DNA of 64,000 nt from NCBI GenBank assembly GCA_964568735.1, contig CAZMRF010000018.1, forward strand, positions 5,144 through 69,143, written 5' to 3'. Each line of letters starts with the position of its first letter. Position 1 is the first letter of the stretch. Of the stretch, positions 34,693-42,532 are shown piece after piece. The DNA comes from CAZMRF01 sp964568735. Its GTDB lineage: Bacteria; Acidobacteriota; Polarisedimenticolia; JACPZX01. The notes below the pieces were generated by a model. The model saw only the letters and a program-made list of their open reading frames with translations. It did no database searches and was not told the DNA's origin. Both the position numbers and the translations under genes were made by a program.

Positions 34693-34935
34693 TTGGCGAC
34701 CAAAGAGATCAAGTTCGAGTCGGCCCTGACCCGCCTCGAGGAGATCGTCGGGAAGCTCGAGGAGGGCGAGATGTCCCTCGAAGACTCGTTGAAGCTCTTC
34801 GAGGAAGGTGTCCGGCTCTCCCGGCTCTGCGACCAGAAGCTGCAGGCCGCGGAGCGCCGCATCGAGATCCTCATGAAGGACTCCGAGGGGAAGATCACCC
34901 CGATGCCCTTCGAGCCCCAGGAGAGCGGCGACTGA
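34693..34935 (+). CDS. xseB: Exodeoxyribonuclease VII small subunit
   Basis: The 80-residue protein from TTG reads KFESALTRLEEIVGKLEEGEMSLEDSLKLFEEGVRLSRLCDQKL, an unmistakable XseB helical hairpin. It binds the coiled coil of XseA. Spacing is 9 nt from xseA and 5 nt to ispA. Confidence 0.97.
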   Translation: MATKEIKFESALTRLEEIVGKLEEGEMSLEDSLKLFEEGVRLSRLCDQKLQAAERRIEILMKDSEGKITPMPFEPQESGD

Positions 34936-34940
34936 TCGCG

Positions 34941-35822
34941 TTGCAAGAGCGCCTGACGCCGCTGCGCCAGAAAATCAACGCGGCGCTCGATCGCCTCACC
35001 CAGGCCGATCGAACCACGCGCCCCGCCCTCGGCGAGGCGCTGCGCTACGCGGTCCTCGGCGAGGGCAAGCGGCTCCGGCCCATCCTCCTTCTCGCCTCGG
35101 GCCGGGCGGCCGGAGGCCGCGAGGAGGATCTCCTCGAGGCGGCCTGCGCCCTGGAGATGATCCACGCCTTCTCCCTGGTCCACGACGATCTGCCTGCTCT
35201 CGATGACGACGAGCTGCGGCGAGGCCGGCCGACCCTGCACGTGAAGTTCGGCGAGGCCGAAGCCATCCTGGCCGGCGACGCCCTCCTGAACCTCGCCTTC
35301 CAGATCCTCGCCCGCTATCCGGAAGGAGACGCCTTCGCGCCGCGCAAGATCGCGGCCCTGCGCGTGGTCGCCGAGGCGGTCGGCCTCTCCGGCATGATCG
35401 GCGGGCAGGCGATGGACCTGGCGTTCGAGGGGCGGGCTGCAACGGCGATGGAGCTCACGACGATCCACGGCATGAAGACAGGGGCGCTCATCACCGCCTC
35501 CTGCACGGCCGGCGGGCTCCTCGCGGGCGGCTCGGCGAGCGGGATCCGGACCCTGGAGCGCTACGGGAAGGCCCTCGGCCTGGCCTTCCAGATCACGGAC
35601 GACATCCTCGACGTGGAGGGAACCGCCGAGCAGATCGGCAAGTCCCCCGGCAAGGACCGCCGCGCGGGGAAGGCCACCTTCCCAGCCATCCACGGGCTGG
35701 AACGCTCCCGCGAGATGGCCTCCGCCCGCGCCTCCGAGGCCGTCCAATCGATCGAGGGCTTCGGCGAGGCGGGCTCGCTCCTGCGTGAGATCGCGGAGTG
35801 GGTAACCACCCGCAGCCGCTGA
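34941..35822 (+). CDS. ispA: Polyprenyl synthetase (farnesyl/geranylgeranyl diphosphate synthase)
   Basis: The 293-residue protein from TTG carries both Asp-rich motifs of trans-prenyltransferases: HDDLPALDDDELRRGRPT (about residues 80-97) and FQITDDILDVEGT (about residue 215). GEGKRLRPILL and GGQAMDL are also present. It condenses IPP with allylic diphosphates to make C15 or C20 precursors for quinones and cell-wall lipid carriers. xseB-ispA adjacency is common. The residues before the first Asp motif (MIHAFSLVHDD) fit FPP synthase. Confidence 0.94.
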   Translation: MQERLTPLRQKINAALDRLTQADRTTRPALGEALRYAVLGEGKRLRPILLLASGRAAGGREEDLLEAACALEMIHAFSLVHDDLPALDDDELRRGRPTLHVKFGEAEAILAGDALLNLAFQILARYPEGDAFAPRKIAALRVVAEAVGLSGMIGGQAMDLAFEGRAATAMELTTIHGMKTGALITASCTAGGLLAGGSASGIRTLERYGKALGLAFQITDDILDVEGTAEQIGKSPGKDRRAGKATFPAIHGLERSREMASARASEAVQSIEGFGEAGSLLREIAEWVTTRSR

Positions 35823-35849
35823 ACAGCAGACCACGACTCGGAATCACGA

Positions 35850-35880
35850 CAGAATCCCAGGTGCATCGAGCACCGCGCGC
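35850..35880. repeat. 31-bp dispersed repeat between convergent genes, copy 2
   Basis: It matches 9297-9327 with one mismatch, including the GGTGC-ATCGA-GCACC hairpin. It again lies between two convergent genes (ispA and a methyltransferase). A preceding GACTCGGAATC segment (35835-35845) also appears in the convergent gap near 2919. Confidence 0.7.
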
Positions 35881-35902
35881 AAAGGCAACCCGCACGGGCA
35901 GG

Positions 35903-36664
35903 TCAGCCGGGACGCGTGCCCACGGCGAAGAGCTGGGCGCCACGCCGCGGTGAGTTGATCCGGAAGGCGGCGCGCAGCGCGAAGCAGACGAGCTTCTCGC
36001 CGGGGCCGTAGGCGCGATCGCTGAAGCGGCTCATCGTGGCGTCGGGATCCCGGTTCGCCCACCACTTCGAGAGATCGTGGAAGGGCCATCCGCAGTTCCA
36101 GGCCTTCTCCACCTTCCAGCCCGCTTCCCTCATCAGGGATTCCATCTCGCCGGCGGTGAAGTGGCGCAGGTGGCCCACCCTGCGCTCCGTCTCCCTCAGC
36201 GGCCCGCTCTGCGTCGAGAGCAGGAGCCTCCCGTGGCCGGGCGCCGCGAGGGCGAGCGCCGAGCGCAGGAACCTCGCCGGATGGTGCAGGTGCTCGACGA
36301 TCTCCGAGGCCACCACGGCGTCGAAGCGGCCCGCCTGCGCCGGGTGGATGGCATCGGGAAGCTCCAGGTCCACGGACTGCCACTCGATCCCCGGCATCGC
36401 GGCGCGATTGGCCTCGATCTGCCTCTCCGAGAGATCGATCCCGGCGAGCTCGACGCCCGGCCAGGCCGATGCGATCTCCGCCAGGAGCTGGCCGCCCCCG
36501 CAACCCAGGTCCACGACTCTCAGGGGGGGCGCCTCGGCCAGCAGCTCGAGCAGCGTTGCCACCCTCTGACGGGGCGCCGCCATCCGACGCCAGTAGTCCT
36601 GGAGGCCGGGTGGCGTGCTCCCGTAGTAGTCGCGGTTGACGTCGGCGCGGGATTCGACCCTCAC
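35903..36664 (-). CDS. Class I SAM-dependent methyltransferase
   Basis: GTG 36664 overlaps the asnB stop (GTGA) and gives 253 residues; the longer frame is an antisense shadow of asnB. Motif I is LRVVDLGCGGGQLLAEIA, followed by LAGIDLSERQIEANRAAMPGIEW and VVASEIVEHLHHPARFLRSAL, a UbiG/Methyltransf_11 pattern. The C-terminal half (FHDLSKWWANRDPDATMSRFSDRAYGPGEKLVCF) is less typical. Its position after asnB and near a GT2 suggests envelope or glycan modification, but the substrate is unknown. Confidence 0.85.
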   Translation of the reverse strand: MRVESRADVNRDYYGSTPPGLQDYWRRMAAPRQRVATLLELLAEAPPLRVVDLGCGGGQLLAEIASAWPGVELAGIDLSERQIEANRAAMPGIEWQSVDLELPDAIHPAQAGRFDAVVASEIVEHLHHPARFLRSALALAAPGHGRLLLSTQSGPLRETERRVGHLRHFTAGEMESLMREAGWKVEKAWNCGWPFHDLSKWWANRDPDATMSRFSDRAYGPGEKLVCFALRAAFRINSPRRGAQLFAVGTRPG

Positions 36665-38568
36665 GGCAGCCCCAGCCCCGGCGGCCGCCGGTCGCGCAGC
36701 GTGTCGTGCCACAGCGTGAAGAGGAGGAGGTTGAAGAGCAGCTTCCGGTTGTCGCGCCTCCCCTTCCAGTGATCGTCGACCAGGCGTGACACGTAGTCGC
36801 TTCGGAAGAGGCCGAGGCTTCGCATCCGCTCGGGCGAGAGCGCGTCGCCGAGAAGCTCTTTCAGCTCTCCGCGGAACCACTTGCCGAGGGGGGTGCCGAA
36901 GCCCTTCTTCGGCCGGCGGATGACGGCCTCGGGGAGCCTCCCTTCCGCGTAGATCTTCATGATCCGCTTGAACTGGCGGCCGCGCACCTTCCTGTCGGGC
37001 GGCAGCGCGCGGGCGAAGGCGACCATGTCGGGATCCAGGAAGGGAACGCGGACCTCCAGCGCGCTCGCCATGCTCGCGCGATCCACCTTCACGAGGACGC
37101 CATCCTGGAGGTAGAACCGCTGATCGGAGCGCAGCAGCCGTTCGAGGCTCCCCGCCCCGTTCGCGGCGGCGGACGGCTCGTGCAGCATCGACTCGAGCCG
37201 TGCCTGCATGCCGGGATCCCATGTGGTCATGAGCCTGGGCAGATCCTCGGGGGCGAACGAGCCGAGCCATCGCGCGTTGCGCAGGATCGGATCCGGGTGA
37301 ATCCCCTCGAGGAGCTTCTTCACCCGGAAATCCAGCGAGAAGTTGTCGTAGCTCACCGGCATCGTCGCGTGCGCGGCGCGAGCCAGGGCGCGCCCCCACG
37401 ACGCAGGCATCCGCCCGAGCCAGCCCGTTCCCGCGGCCGCGCGGTAGGTGGGATAGCCGCCGAACAGCTCATCGGCTCCATCGCCCGAGAGGACCACCTT
37501 CACGTGTGACCGCGCGAAGCGGCACAGCAGGTAAGTCGGGAAGATCGAGCCGTCGGCGACGGGCTCGCAGGCCACGTGGGGCACCCGTGGAAGAAAGTCC
37601 AGGAGGCTCTTCGGGCCGAGGATCTCCATGTGATGGCGGCTCCCGACAGAGCGCGCCACGTCGCTGAAGAAGCGCGACTCGTCGAAGGAGGGATCCTCGA
37701 AGCCGATGGAGAAGGTGTCGACGGGCGCGCCGGTCACCTCCGTGGCGACCTTCGCGATCGTGGAGGAATCGATCCCGCCGGAGAGGAAGACTCCCACCGG
37801 CACGTCGGCGACGAGCTGGCGCTTCACCGCCTGGCGGACCAGCCTCCCGTACTCGCGCACGTCCTGTTCGAGGGGGCGCTCCACGGGCGAGGCCGACTCC
37901 GGCAGCGAGGTATACCTGGACGTCTCGCGGCGGCCGCCTTCCGTGACATGGAGCAGGTGGCCCTCGCGGAGCTTGCGGACCCCGCGCACCATCGCCAGGG
38001 GAGCCGGGACGAAATCGAGCTGGAGGTAGGCCTGCAGCGCCGCGGGATCGATCTCGGGCGGGAGGATCCCGGTTCGCGCCAGCGCCTTCATCTCGGATGC
38101 GAAGAAGACCTCGGCTCCCCGCTCGGCGTAGTAGAGAGGCTTGATGCCCATGGGATCCCGGATCAGGAAGTAGTCCCCGCTCGCGGCGTCGTAGAGGCAG
38201 AAAGCGAAGATCCCGTTGAGCCTGTCGAAGGCCGATCGGCCGTGGAGCAGGTACTGGTTGAGGATCACTTCCGTGTCCGACGTGGAGACGAGCCGGACCC
38301 CGGCGTCGAGGCACTCCTGCCGCAGCTCGCGGTAGTTGTAGATCTCTCCGTTGAAGGTGATGCAGGCCCGCCTCTGCGCGTCCCACATCGGCTGGGCTCC
38401 CTTCTCGCTCAGGTCGATGATGCTCAACCTCAAATGACCCAGGACGCCGGTGGGCAGGCGCTCCATCCCCTCGCCGTCCGGACCCCTGTGGCGCAGGAAC
38501 TCGCGCATCGTGGCGAGCACGTCGGTGTAGTCGCGCGCGGGGTGCAGGACGCCGTAGATGCCGCACAT
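36661..38568 (-). CDS. asnB: Asparagine synthase (glutamine-hydrolysing)
   Basis: The 635-residue protein begins MCGIYGVLHP, with Cys2 as the glutaminase nucleophile, and has LRLSIIDLSEKGAQPM and FNGEIYNYREL. The synthetase half has FLSGGIDSSTIAKVA (PP-loop) and VLSGDGADELFGGYPTYRAA. Proteins of this subtype also amidate sugars or peptides in surface-polysaccharide clusters. The flanking methyltransferase and glycosyltransferase make that plausible. The stop overlaps the downstream methyltransferase start. Confidence 0.95.
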   Translation of the reverse strand: MCGIYGVLHPARDYTDVLATMREFLRHRGPDGEGMERLPTGVLGHLRLSIIDLSEKGAQPMWDAQRRACITFNGEIYNYRELRQECLDAGVRLVSTSDTEVILNQYLLHGRSAFDRLNGIFAFCLYDAASGDYFLIRDPMGIKPLYYAERGAEVFFASEMKALARTGILPPEIDPAALQAYLQLDFVPAPLAMVRGVRKLREGHLLHVTEGGRRETSRYTSLPESASPVERPLEQDVREYGRLVRQAVKRQLVADVPVGVFLSGGIDSSTIAKVATEVTGAPVDTFSIGFEDPSFDESRFFSDVARSVGSRHHMEILGPKSLLDFLPRVPHVACEPVADGSIFPTYLLCRFARSHVKVVLSGDGADELFGGYPTYRAAAGTGWLGRMPASWGRALARAAHATMPVSYDNFSLDFRVKKLLEGIHPDPILRNARWLGSFAPEDLPRLMTTWDPGMQARLESMLHEPSAAANGAGSLERLLRSDQRFYLQDGVLVKVDRASMASALEVRVPFLDPDMVAFARALPPDRKVRGRQFKRIMKIYAEGRLPEAVIRRPKKGFGTPLGKWFRGELKELLGDALSPERMRSLGLFRSDYVSRLVDDHWKGRRDNRKLLFNLLLFTLWHDTLRDRRPPGLGLP

Positions 38569-38578
38569 GCGCGCAGCC

Positions 38579-39580
38579 TCAGGCGGGCTCTTTCACGGCG
38601 CCGGCGTCGAAGCCAACCCGCTCGACGACCTTGAAGGGACGGGTGCCGCGCGTGGCGTGCAGGATGCGGATGTTGATCTCGGCCAGCAGGCCCGACATGA
38701 AGCAGACGAGGGAGGCCACGTAGAGGAGCATCATGATGAAGACCATCGGAGTGGCCTCGGTCCTCCCCAGGACGAGGACGCGGTAGGCGACGAGGGCCAG
38801 GGCCGCGCTGCCGAGCCCGAAGAAGGAGAACCCGATCTTGCCGAAGAAGTAGGCGGGCTTCGTCCCGTAGGTGTTGAGCATCTTCACGGTGACGAGATCG
38901 ATGAGGACCTTGTAGATGCGGGTCAGCCCGTACTTGCTCCGCCCGAAGCGGCGCGCGCGGTGATTGACGGGCACCTCGTCGATCCTGGCCCCCTGCGCCC
39001 TCGCGAAGGCGGGGATGAAGCGGTGCATCTCCCCCAGCAGCGAGACGTCCTCGAGGTAGGCGCGCCGGAAGACCTTGAGCGTGCAGCCCAGGTCGTGGAG
39101 CCTGAGATCGAGTGATACGCGGATGAGGGCATTCGCCACCACCGACGGAATGATCCTGGAGACGGCCTTGTCCCTGCGCTTCGCGCGCCAGCCGCAGACC
39201 ACGTCCGCCCGCCCCTCCAGGATGGGCTGGATGAGCGCCGGAAGATCCCTGGGATCGTTCTGCAGATCCGCGTCCATGAAGGCGATGAGCTCGCCCAAAG
39301 CCGCGTCGATCCCGGCCGCGATGGCGGCCGTCTGCCCCTGGTTGCCGAGGAAGCGCAGCGCCCGGAGCCAGGGGCGGCCGGAGGCCGCCGCCAGGATGCG
39401 GCTCCAGCTCCCGTCCCGGCTTCCGTCGTCCACGAGGATCACCTCGGCCGGACCTGACAGCGACGGCAGCGCCGCTTCGATCTCGGCGATGAGGGGATCG
39501 ATGTTCTCCTCCTCGTTGAAGACGGGGATCACGAGGCTGAGGAGCGGGCGCTCAATCCACCCTGATTCCGAAGAGGACAT
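38579..39580 (-). CDS. Family 2 glycosyltransferase with C-terminal membrane helices (ArnC/DPM-like)
   Basis: ATG 39580 (333 residues) follows AGAGG; the longer frame is a shadow. The GT-A core is LLSLVIPVFNEEENIDPLIAEIEAAL, EVILVDDGSRDGSW and IAFMDADLQNDPRDLPALI. Two C-terminal helices follow (AYFFGKIGFSFFGLGSAALALVAYRVLVLG and PMVFIMMLLYVASLVCFMSGLLAEINIRI). Relatives transfer a sugar to undecaprenyl phosphate at the inner membrane. It ends 10 nt before asnB, so the three genes probably form one operon. Confidence 0.92.
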   Translation of the reverse strand: MSSSESGWIERPLLSLVIPVFNEEENIDPLIAEIEAALPSLSGPAEVILVDDGSRDGSWSRILAAASGRPWLRALRFLGNQGQTAAIAAGIDAALGELIAFMDADLQNDPRDLPALIQPILEGRADVVCGWRAKRRDKAVSRIIPSVVANALIRVSLDLRLHDLGCTLKVFRRAYLEDVSLLGEMHRFIPAFARAQGARIDEVPVNHRARRFGRSKYGLTRIYKVLIDLVTVKMLNTYGTKPAYFFGKIGFSFFGLGSAALALVAYRVLVLGRTEATPMVFIMMLLYVASLVCFMSGLLAEINIRILHATRGTRPFKVVERVGFDAGAVKEPA

Positions 39581-39779
39581 TCCGAGAGCCTCTGACGGGG
39601 AGGGGCGGCCGGGTCGGGCCGCCGTCGAAGCCGAGCGGGGATTGTACAGCCGGGAGGGGCCCGGGACTACCGACGGGCGGCGGGGCCGCGGTGGCGGCCG
39701 ATCCGGGCATCTGGCATCATGCGCGGCGCGGCGCTCGCGACGCGGACCGAGCCACGACTCGGGCAGGCTTCCAGGAAGA

Positions 39780-40613
39780 ATGGCGAAGGAGAGGATTGAT
39801 CGGCTCATGGTCCGGCTCGGCCTGGCACAGACGCGGGCCGTGGCCCAGGCGCTCCTGATGGAGGGGCGCGTCAGCGTGGAGGGACGGAGGATCGACAAGG
39901 CCGGAACCCTCGTCGGCGATGAAGCGCACGTGGAGGTCTCGGGCCCGCCGCGACCTTTCGTGAGCCGCGCCGGCGTGAAGCTCGCGGCCGCCCTGGAGGC
40001 CTTCGAGCTGGAGGTCGCCGGGGCGACCGCCCTCGACGTGGGGGCCGGGACGGGCGGCTTCACCGACTGCCTCCTCAAGCGCGGCGCCGCGAGGGTCTTC
40101 GCCGTGGACGTCGGCCGGGGGCAGATCGATCATGGCTTGAGGAAAGATCCCCGGGTCACACTCATCGAGGGAATGAACGCGCGCTACATGGCTCTCGAAG
40201 ACCTCCCCGGCCCGGCCGACATCGCCGTCATGGACGTCTCGTTCATATCCGCCGTCCTCATCCTCCCTCGCATCGTCCCGCTGCTGCGTGGGAGAGACGT
40301 CGTCGTCCTGGTCAAGCCCCAGTTCGAGGTGGGCCGTGAGCTCGTGGGCAAGGGCGGCATCGTCAGGGAGCCCTCCTCGTGGAGGAAGGCCATCGAGACC
40401 GTCATCGAGGGGGCCTACCGCTGCGGCTTTCGATCCACCGGGCTCGTGCCCTCACCCATCCGGGGCGCCTCGGGCAACGTCGAGTTCCTGCTGCATCTCG
40501 TCCGCGTCCCGGGAGAGGAGGGAGGCGCACCGATCGCGCCTTCCACCGCGGCCCTGATCGAGGAGGCCCTCGGGGCCGTCCCGGGCGAAGGGCGCCCCGG
40601 CGGGGAGATCTGA
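39780..40613 (+). CDS. tlyA: TlyA family rRNA (cytidine-2'-O)-methyltransferase
   Basis: ATG 39780 follows CCAGGAAGA and gives 277 residues. An N-terminal S4 domain (ERIDRLMVRLGLAQTRAVAQALLMEGRVSVEGRRIDKAGTLV) is followed by FVSRAGVKLAAALEAF and an FtsJ-type fold (TALDVGAGTGGFTDCLLKRGAARVFAVDVGRGQ, DIAVMDVSFISAVLILP, VVVLVKPQFEVGRELVGKGGIVR). TlyA methylates 16S/23S rRNA cytidines. nadK follows closely, a conserved pairing. Confidence 0.95.
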   Translation: MAKERIDRLMVRLGLAQTRAVAQALLMEGRVSVEGRRIDKAGTLVGDEAHVEVSGPPRPFVSRAGVKLAAALEAFELEVAGATALDVGAGTGGFTDCLLKRGAARVFAVDVGRGQIDHGLRKDPRVTLIEGMNARYMALEDLPGPADIAVMDVSFISAVLILPRIVPLLRGRDVVVLVKPQFEVGRELVGKGGIVREPSSWRKAIETVIEGAYRCGFRSTGLVPSPIRGASGNVEFLLHLVRVPGEEGGAPIAPSTAALIEEALGAVPGEGRPGGEI

Positions 40614-40615
40614 CG

Positions 40616-41521
40616 GTGTCCGGGGGCGGCCGCGCAGCGCGGCGGGGGCGGCGGGCCGTGCGCCGGGCCGGGCTCGTCGTGAAGCCGCGCCACCGCCTGT
40701 CGCAGGAGGTGGCCTCGAAGCTCCTGCGATGGCTGGCCCGGCGGGACGTCGAGGCGGTGCTCGACCATCAGACCGCCACGCTCGTCGGCCGCAGCGACGG
40801 CATCGAACGGACGGCGATGGCTTCCCGCAGCGACTTCCTCGTCGTCGTAGGAGGCGACGGAACGCTCCTGTCGATGGCCAGGGCCATGGGATCCGCGCGG
40901 ACGCCGATCCTGGGCGTGAACCTCGGCAGCCTGGGGTTCCTGACGGAAGTCCCCCTGGAGGAGATGTACAAGGCGCTGGAATCCGTCCTCACCGGCCATT
41001 TCGAGATCGACGAGCGGATGCGGCTGCGCGTATCCATCATGCGCGGCGAGCGGGTGCTGGCCCGCCACGACATCCTCAACGACGTCGTCATCAACAAGAG
41101 CGCGCTCGCCCGGATCCTCAATATCGACGTGAGCGTGGACGACGACTACATCACCACCTACCGCGCGGACGGCCTCATCCTCTGTACACCCACGGGATCC
41201 ACGGCCTATTCGCTCTCGGCGGGAGGGCCCATCACGGAGCCGAGCGTCGCCGCCTTCGTCCTCACCCCGATCTGCCCGCACACGCTCAGCAACCGCCCTC
41301 TCGTTCTGCCGCGGCGCAGCACGGTGGAGCTGCGCGTGCGCAACAGCCATGAGGACGTCTACGTCACGATTGACGGCCAGGTGGGATTCCCGCTGGAGGG
41401 AGAGGATCGGGTCAGGGCCCGGCGCGCGCCGAACCCCGTGCGGCTCATCCAGTCGCCGGGGCGGAACTACTTCGACGTGCTGCGCCAGCGTCTCAAGTGG
41501 CAGGGCCGCCTGCTCAGGTGA
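40616..41521 (+). CDS. nadK: NAD kinase
   Basis: GTG 40616 has GGGGAG 8 nt upstream and gives 301 residues; GTG 40658 is an alternative. Motifs are FLVVVGGDGTLLSMARAMG (ATP/NAD GGDGT), ILGVNLGSLGFLTEV, LNDVVINKSALARIL, YRADGLILCTPTGSTAYSLSAGGPITEP and ICPHTLSNRPLVLP. It phosphorylates NAD to NADP in the cytoplasm. It lies 2 nt after tlyA. Confidence 0.96.
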   Translation: MSGGGRAARRGRRAVRRAGLVVKPRHRLSQEVASKLLRWLARRDVEAVLDHQTATLVGRSDGIERTAMASRSDFLVVVGGDGTLLSMARAMGSARTPILGVNLGSLGFLTEVPLEEMYKALESVLTGHFEIDERMRLRVSIMRGERVLARHDILNDVVINKSALARILNIDVSVDDDYITTYRADGLILCTPTGSTAYSLSAGGPITEPSVAAFVLTPICPHTLSNRPLVLPRRSTVELRVRNSHEDVYVTIDGQVGFPLEGEDRVRARRAPNPVRLIQSPGRNYFDVLRQRLKWQGRLLR

Positions 41522-41523
41522 TC

Positions 41524-41940
41524 TCAGCGAAGGACGCTTCCGCCATAGGCGGCCACCATCGCGTCGGCGATCGCCGAAGGCGACAGCCCCTCGTCGACGA
41601 GCGCCTGGAGCTTCTTCTTCATCGTGATCCCGCCGGGATCCTTCCCGCAGCTGCACTCCGCGAGAGCCATCCCGCAGCCGCAGACGCACATGAACTTCTC
41701 CGACTGCACCATGGCCACCGGCGAGAGACGCACGTCCGTTGCGATGGCCGAGACGGAATGCGTGCTGTCGCGCAGGCTCTCCTCAGCGGATCGTGTATCA
41801 GGAATCACGGCCTGCTCGCCATGCGCCGATGGCTGGGGCCCGGAGGTTCCGGGGGTGCCCGGCGTCCCGTCCTGCGAGCAGGAGAGAGCACCCGAAAGGA
41901 CAACCAGAATAGTTATCATCCGCGCGACTAAAGATTTCAT
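41524..41940 (-). CDS. Lipoprotein with CcmH-like cysteine-rich domain
   Basis: The 138-residue protein has a lipobox ending LSGALSC (Cys21). A low-complexity Gly/Pro/Ser linker follows. The C-terminal 60 residues read FMCVCGCGMALAECSCG, then MKKKLQALVDEGLSPSAIADAMVAAYGGSVL. This resembles the CcmH/NrfF helical domain with its Cys motif, which handles apocytochrome c thiols, and the later part matches the xxxIxxxVxEGxSxxxIxxxMVxxYGxxVL pattern. A role in heme or thiol chemistry outside the inner membrane is an inference. Confidence 0.75.
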   Translation of the reverse strand: MKSLVARMITILVVLSGALSCSQDGTPGTPGTSGPQPSAHGEQAVIPDTRSAEESLRDSTHSVSAIATDVRLSPVAMVQSEKFMCVCGCGMALAECSCGKDPGGITMKKKLQALVDEGLSPSAIADAMVAAYGGSVLR

Positions 41941-41954
41941 GGCTTTGAAGCCGG

Positions 41955-41983
41955 AGTATACGGCCTCTCAATGGTAGACGCAA
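41955..41983 (-). promoter_or_regulatory. Promoter of the CcmH-like lipoprotein gene
   Basis: On the minus strand: -35 TTGCGT (41978-41983), 17-nt spacer, -10 TATACT (41955-41960), about 15 nt before the ATG. Its -35 abuts the -35 of the rightward promoter. Confidence 0.55.
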
Positions 41984-42014
41984 TTGACGCCGGATGGACT
42001 TCGGGTGCTATCAT
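41984..42014 (+). promoter_or_regulatory. Promoter of the small basic protein gene
   Basis: TTGACG (41984-41989), a 19-nt spacer and TATCAT (42009-42014). The two back-to-back promoters share no space between their -35 boxes, so polymerase can probably occupy only one at a time. Confidence 0.5.
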
Positions 42015-42070
42015 GGGTGCCCATTTCCGCAGTGCGACTTGCACCGACATTTCACCCGGAGGTTCACCCC

Positions 42071-42397
42071 TTGAAGAAGAGTCCAACGAGTTCAGTCACA
42101 CGCGAGCTTCGGAAAATTCGGAGATCCTTCGTCAACATCGCGCGCTCGTTCGAGCGCCTCGCTCCGGCGCTCGCTTCGGGCGTCTCGGGCAACGGAGGGC
42201 GGGGAATCGACAAGGCGGCCGGCGGACGCCGCCGCCCCAGGCTCAGCTCCTCACAGCTCAAGGCCCTGAAGCTGCAGGGCCGCTACATGGGGACCATGCG
42301 GGGACTCAGCGCGCGGAGCCAGGCCCGGGTCAAGTCGGTTCGCAAGACCCGAGGCATCCACGCCGCGATCGCCGAGGCCCGCAGACTCATCCGCTGA
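42071..42397 (+). CDS. Small very basic protein of unknown function
   Basis: TTG 42071 has a perfect GGAGG 8 nt upstream; the upstream part of the frame lies in the promoter. The protein has 108 residues, rich in Arg, Lys and Ser. The N-terminal helix is VTRELRKIRRSFVNIARSFERLAPAL, then a Gly/Arg linker, then LSSSQLKALKLQGRYMGTMRGLSARSQARVKSVRKTRGIHAAIAEARRLI. It resembles histone-like or ribosome-associated small proteins in composition only. It has its own strong signals, so it is likely well expressed. Confidence 0.7.
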   Translation: MKKSPTSSVTRELRKIRRSFVNIARSFERLAPALASGVSGNGGRGIDKAAGGRRRPRLSSSQLKALKLQGRYMGTMRGLSARSQARVKSVRKTRGIHAAIAEARRLIR

Positions 42398-42430
42398 AGC
42401 ACCTCGCCGCGGAATCACAGCCATTCCCGG

Positions 42431-42454
42431 GGGCCGGGCCCTGCGGCCCGGCCC
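42431..42454 (+). terminator. Perfect 10-bp GC hairpin after the basic protein gene
   Basis: GGGCCGGGCC (42431-42440), loop CTGC, GGCCCGGCCC (42445-42454). No T-run follows. Likely ends the basic-protein transcript before the membrane-protein gene. Confidence 0.5.
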
Positions 42455-42532
42455 TCACACTGACCTCCTCCCGCCCTGAGGCTCCGCCGAGATGAGACGG
42501 ATCGCTCGAGTCACGCCCCCACCCGGCGCCTG

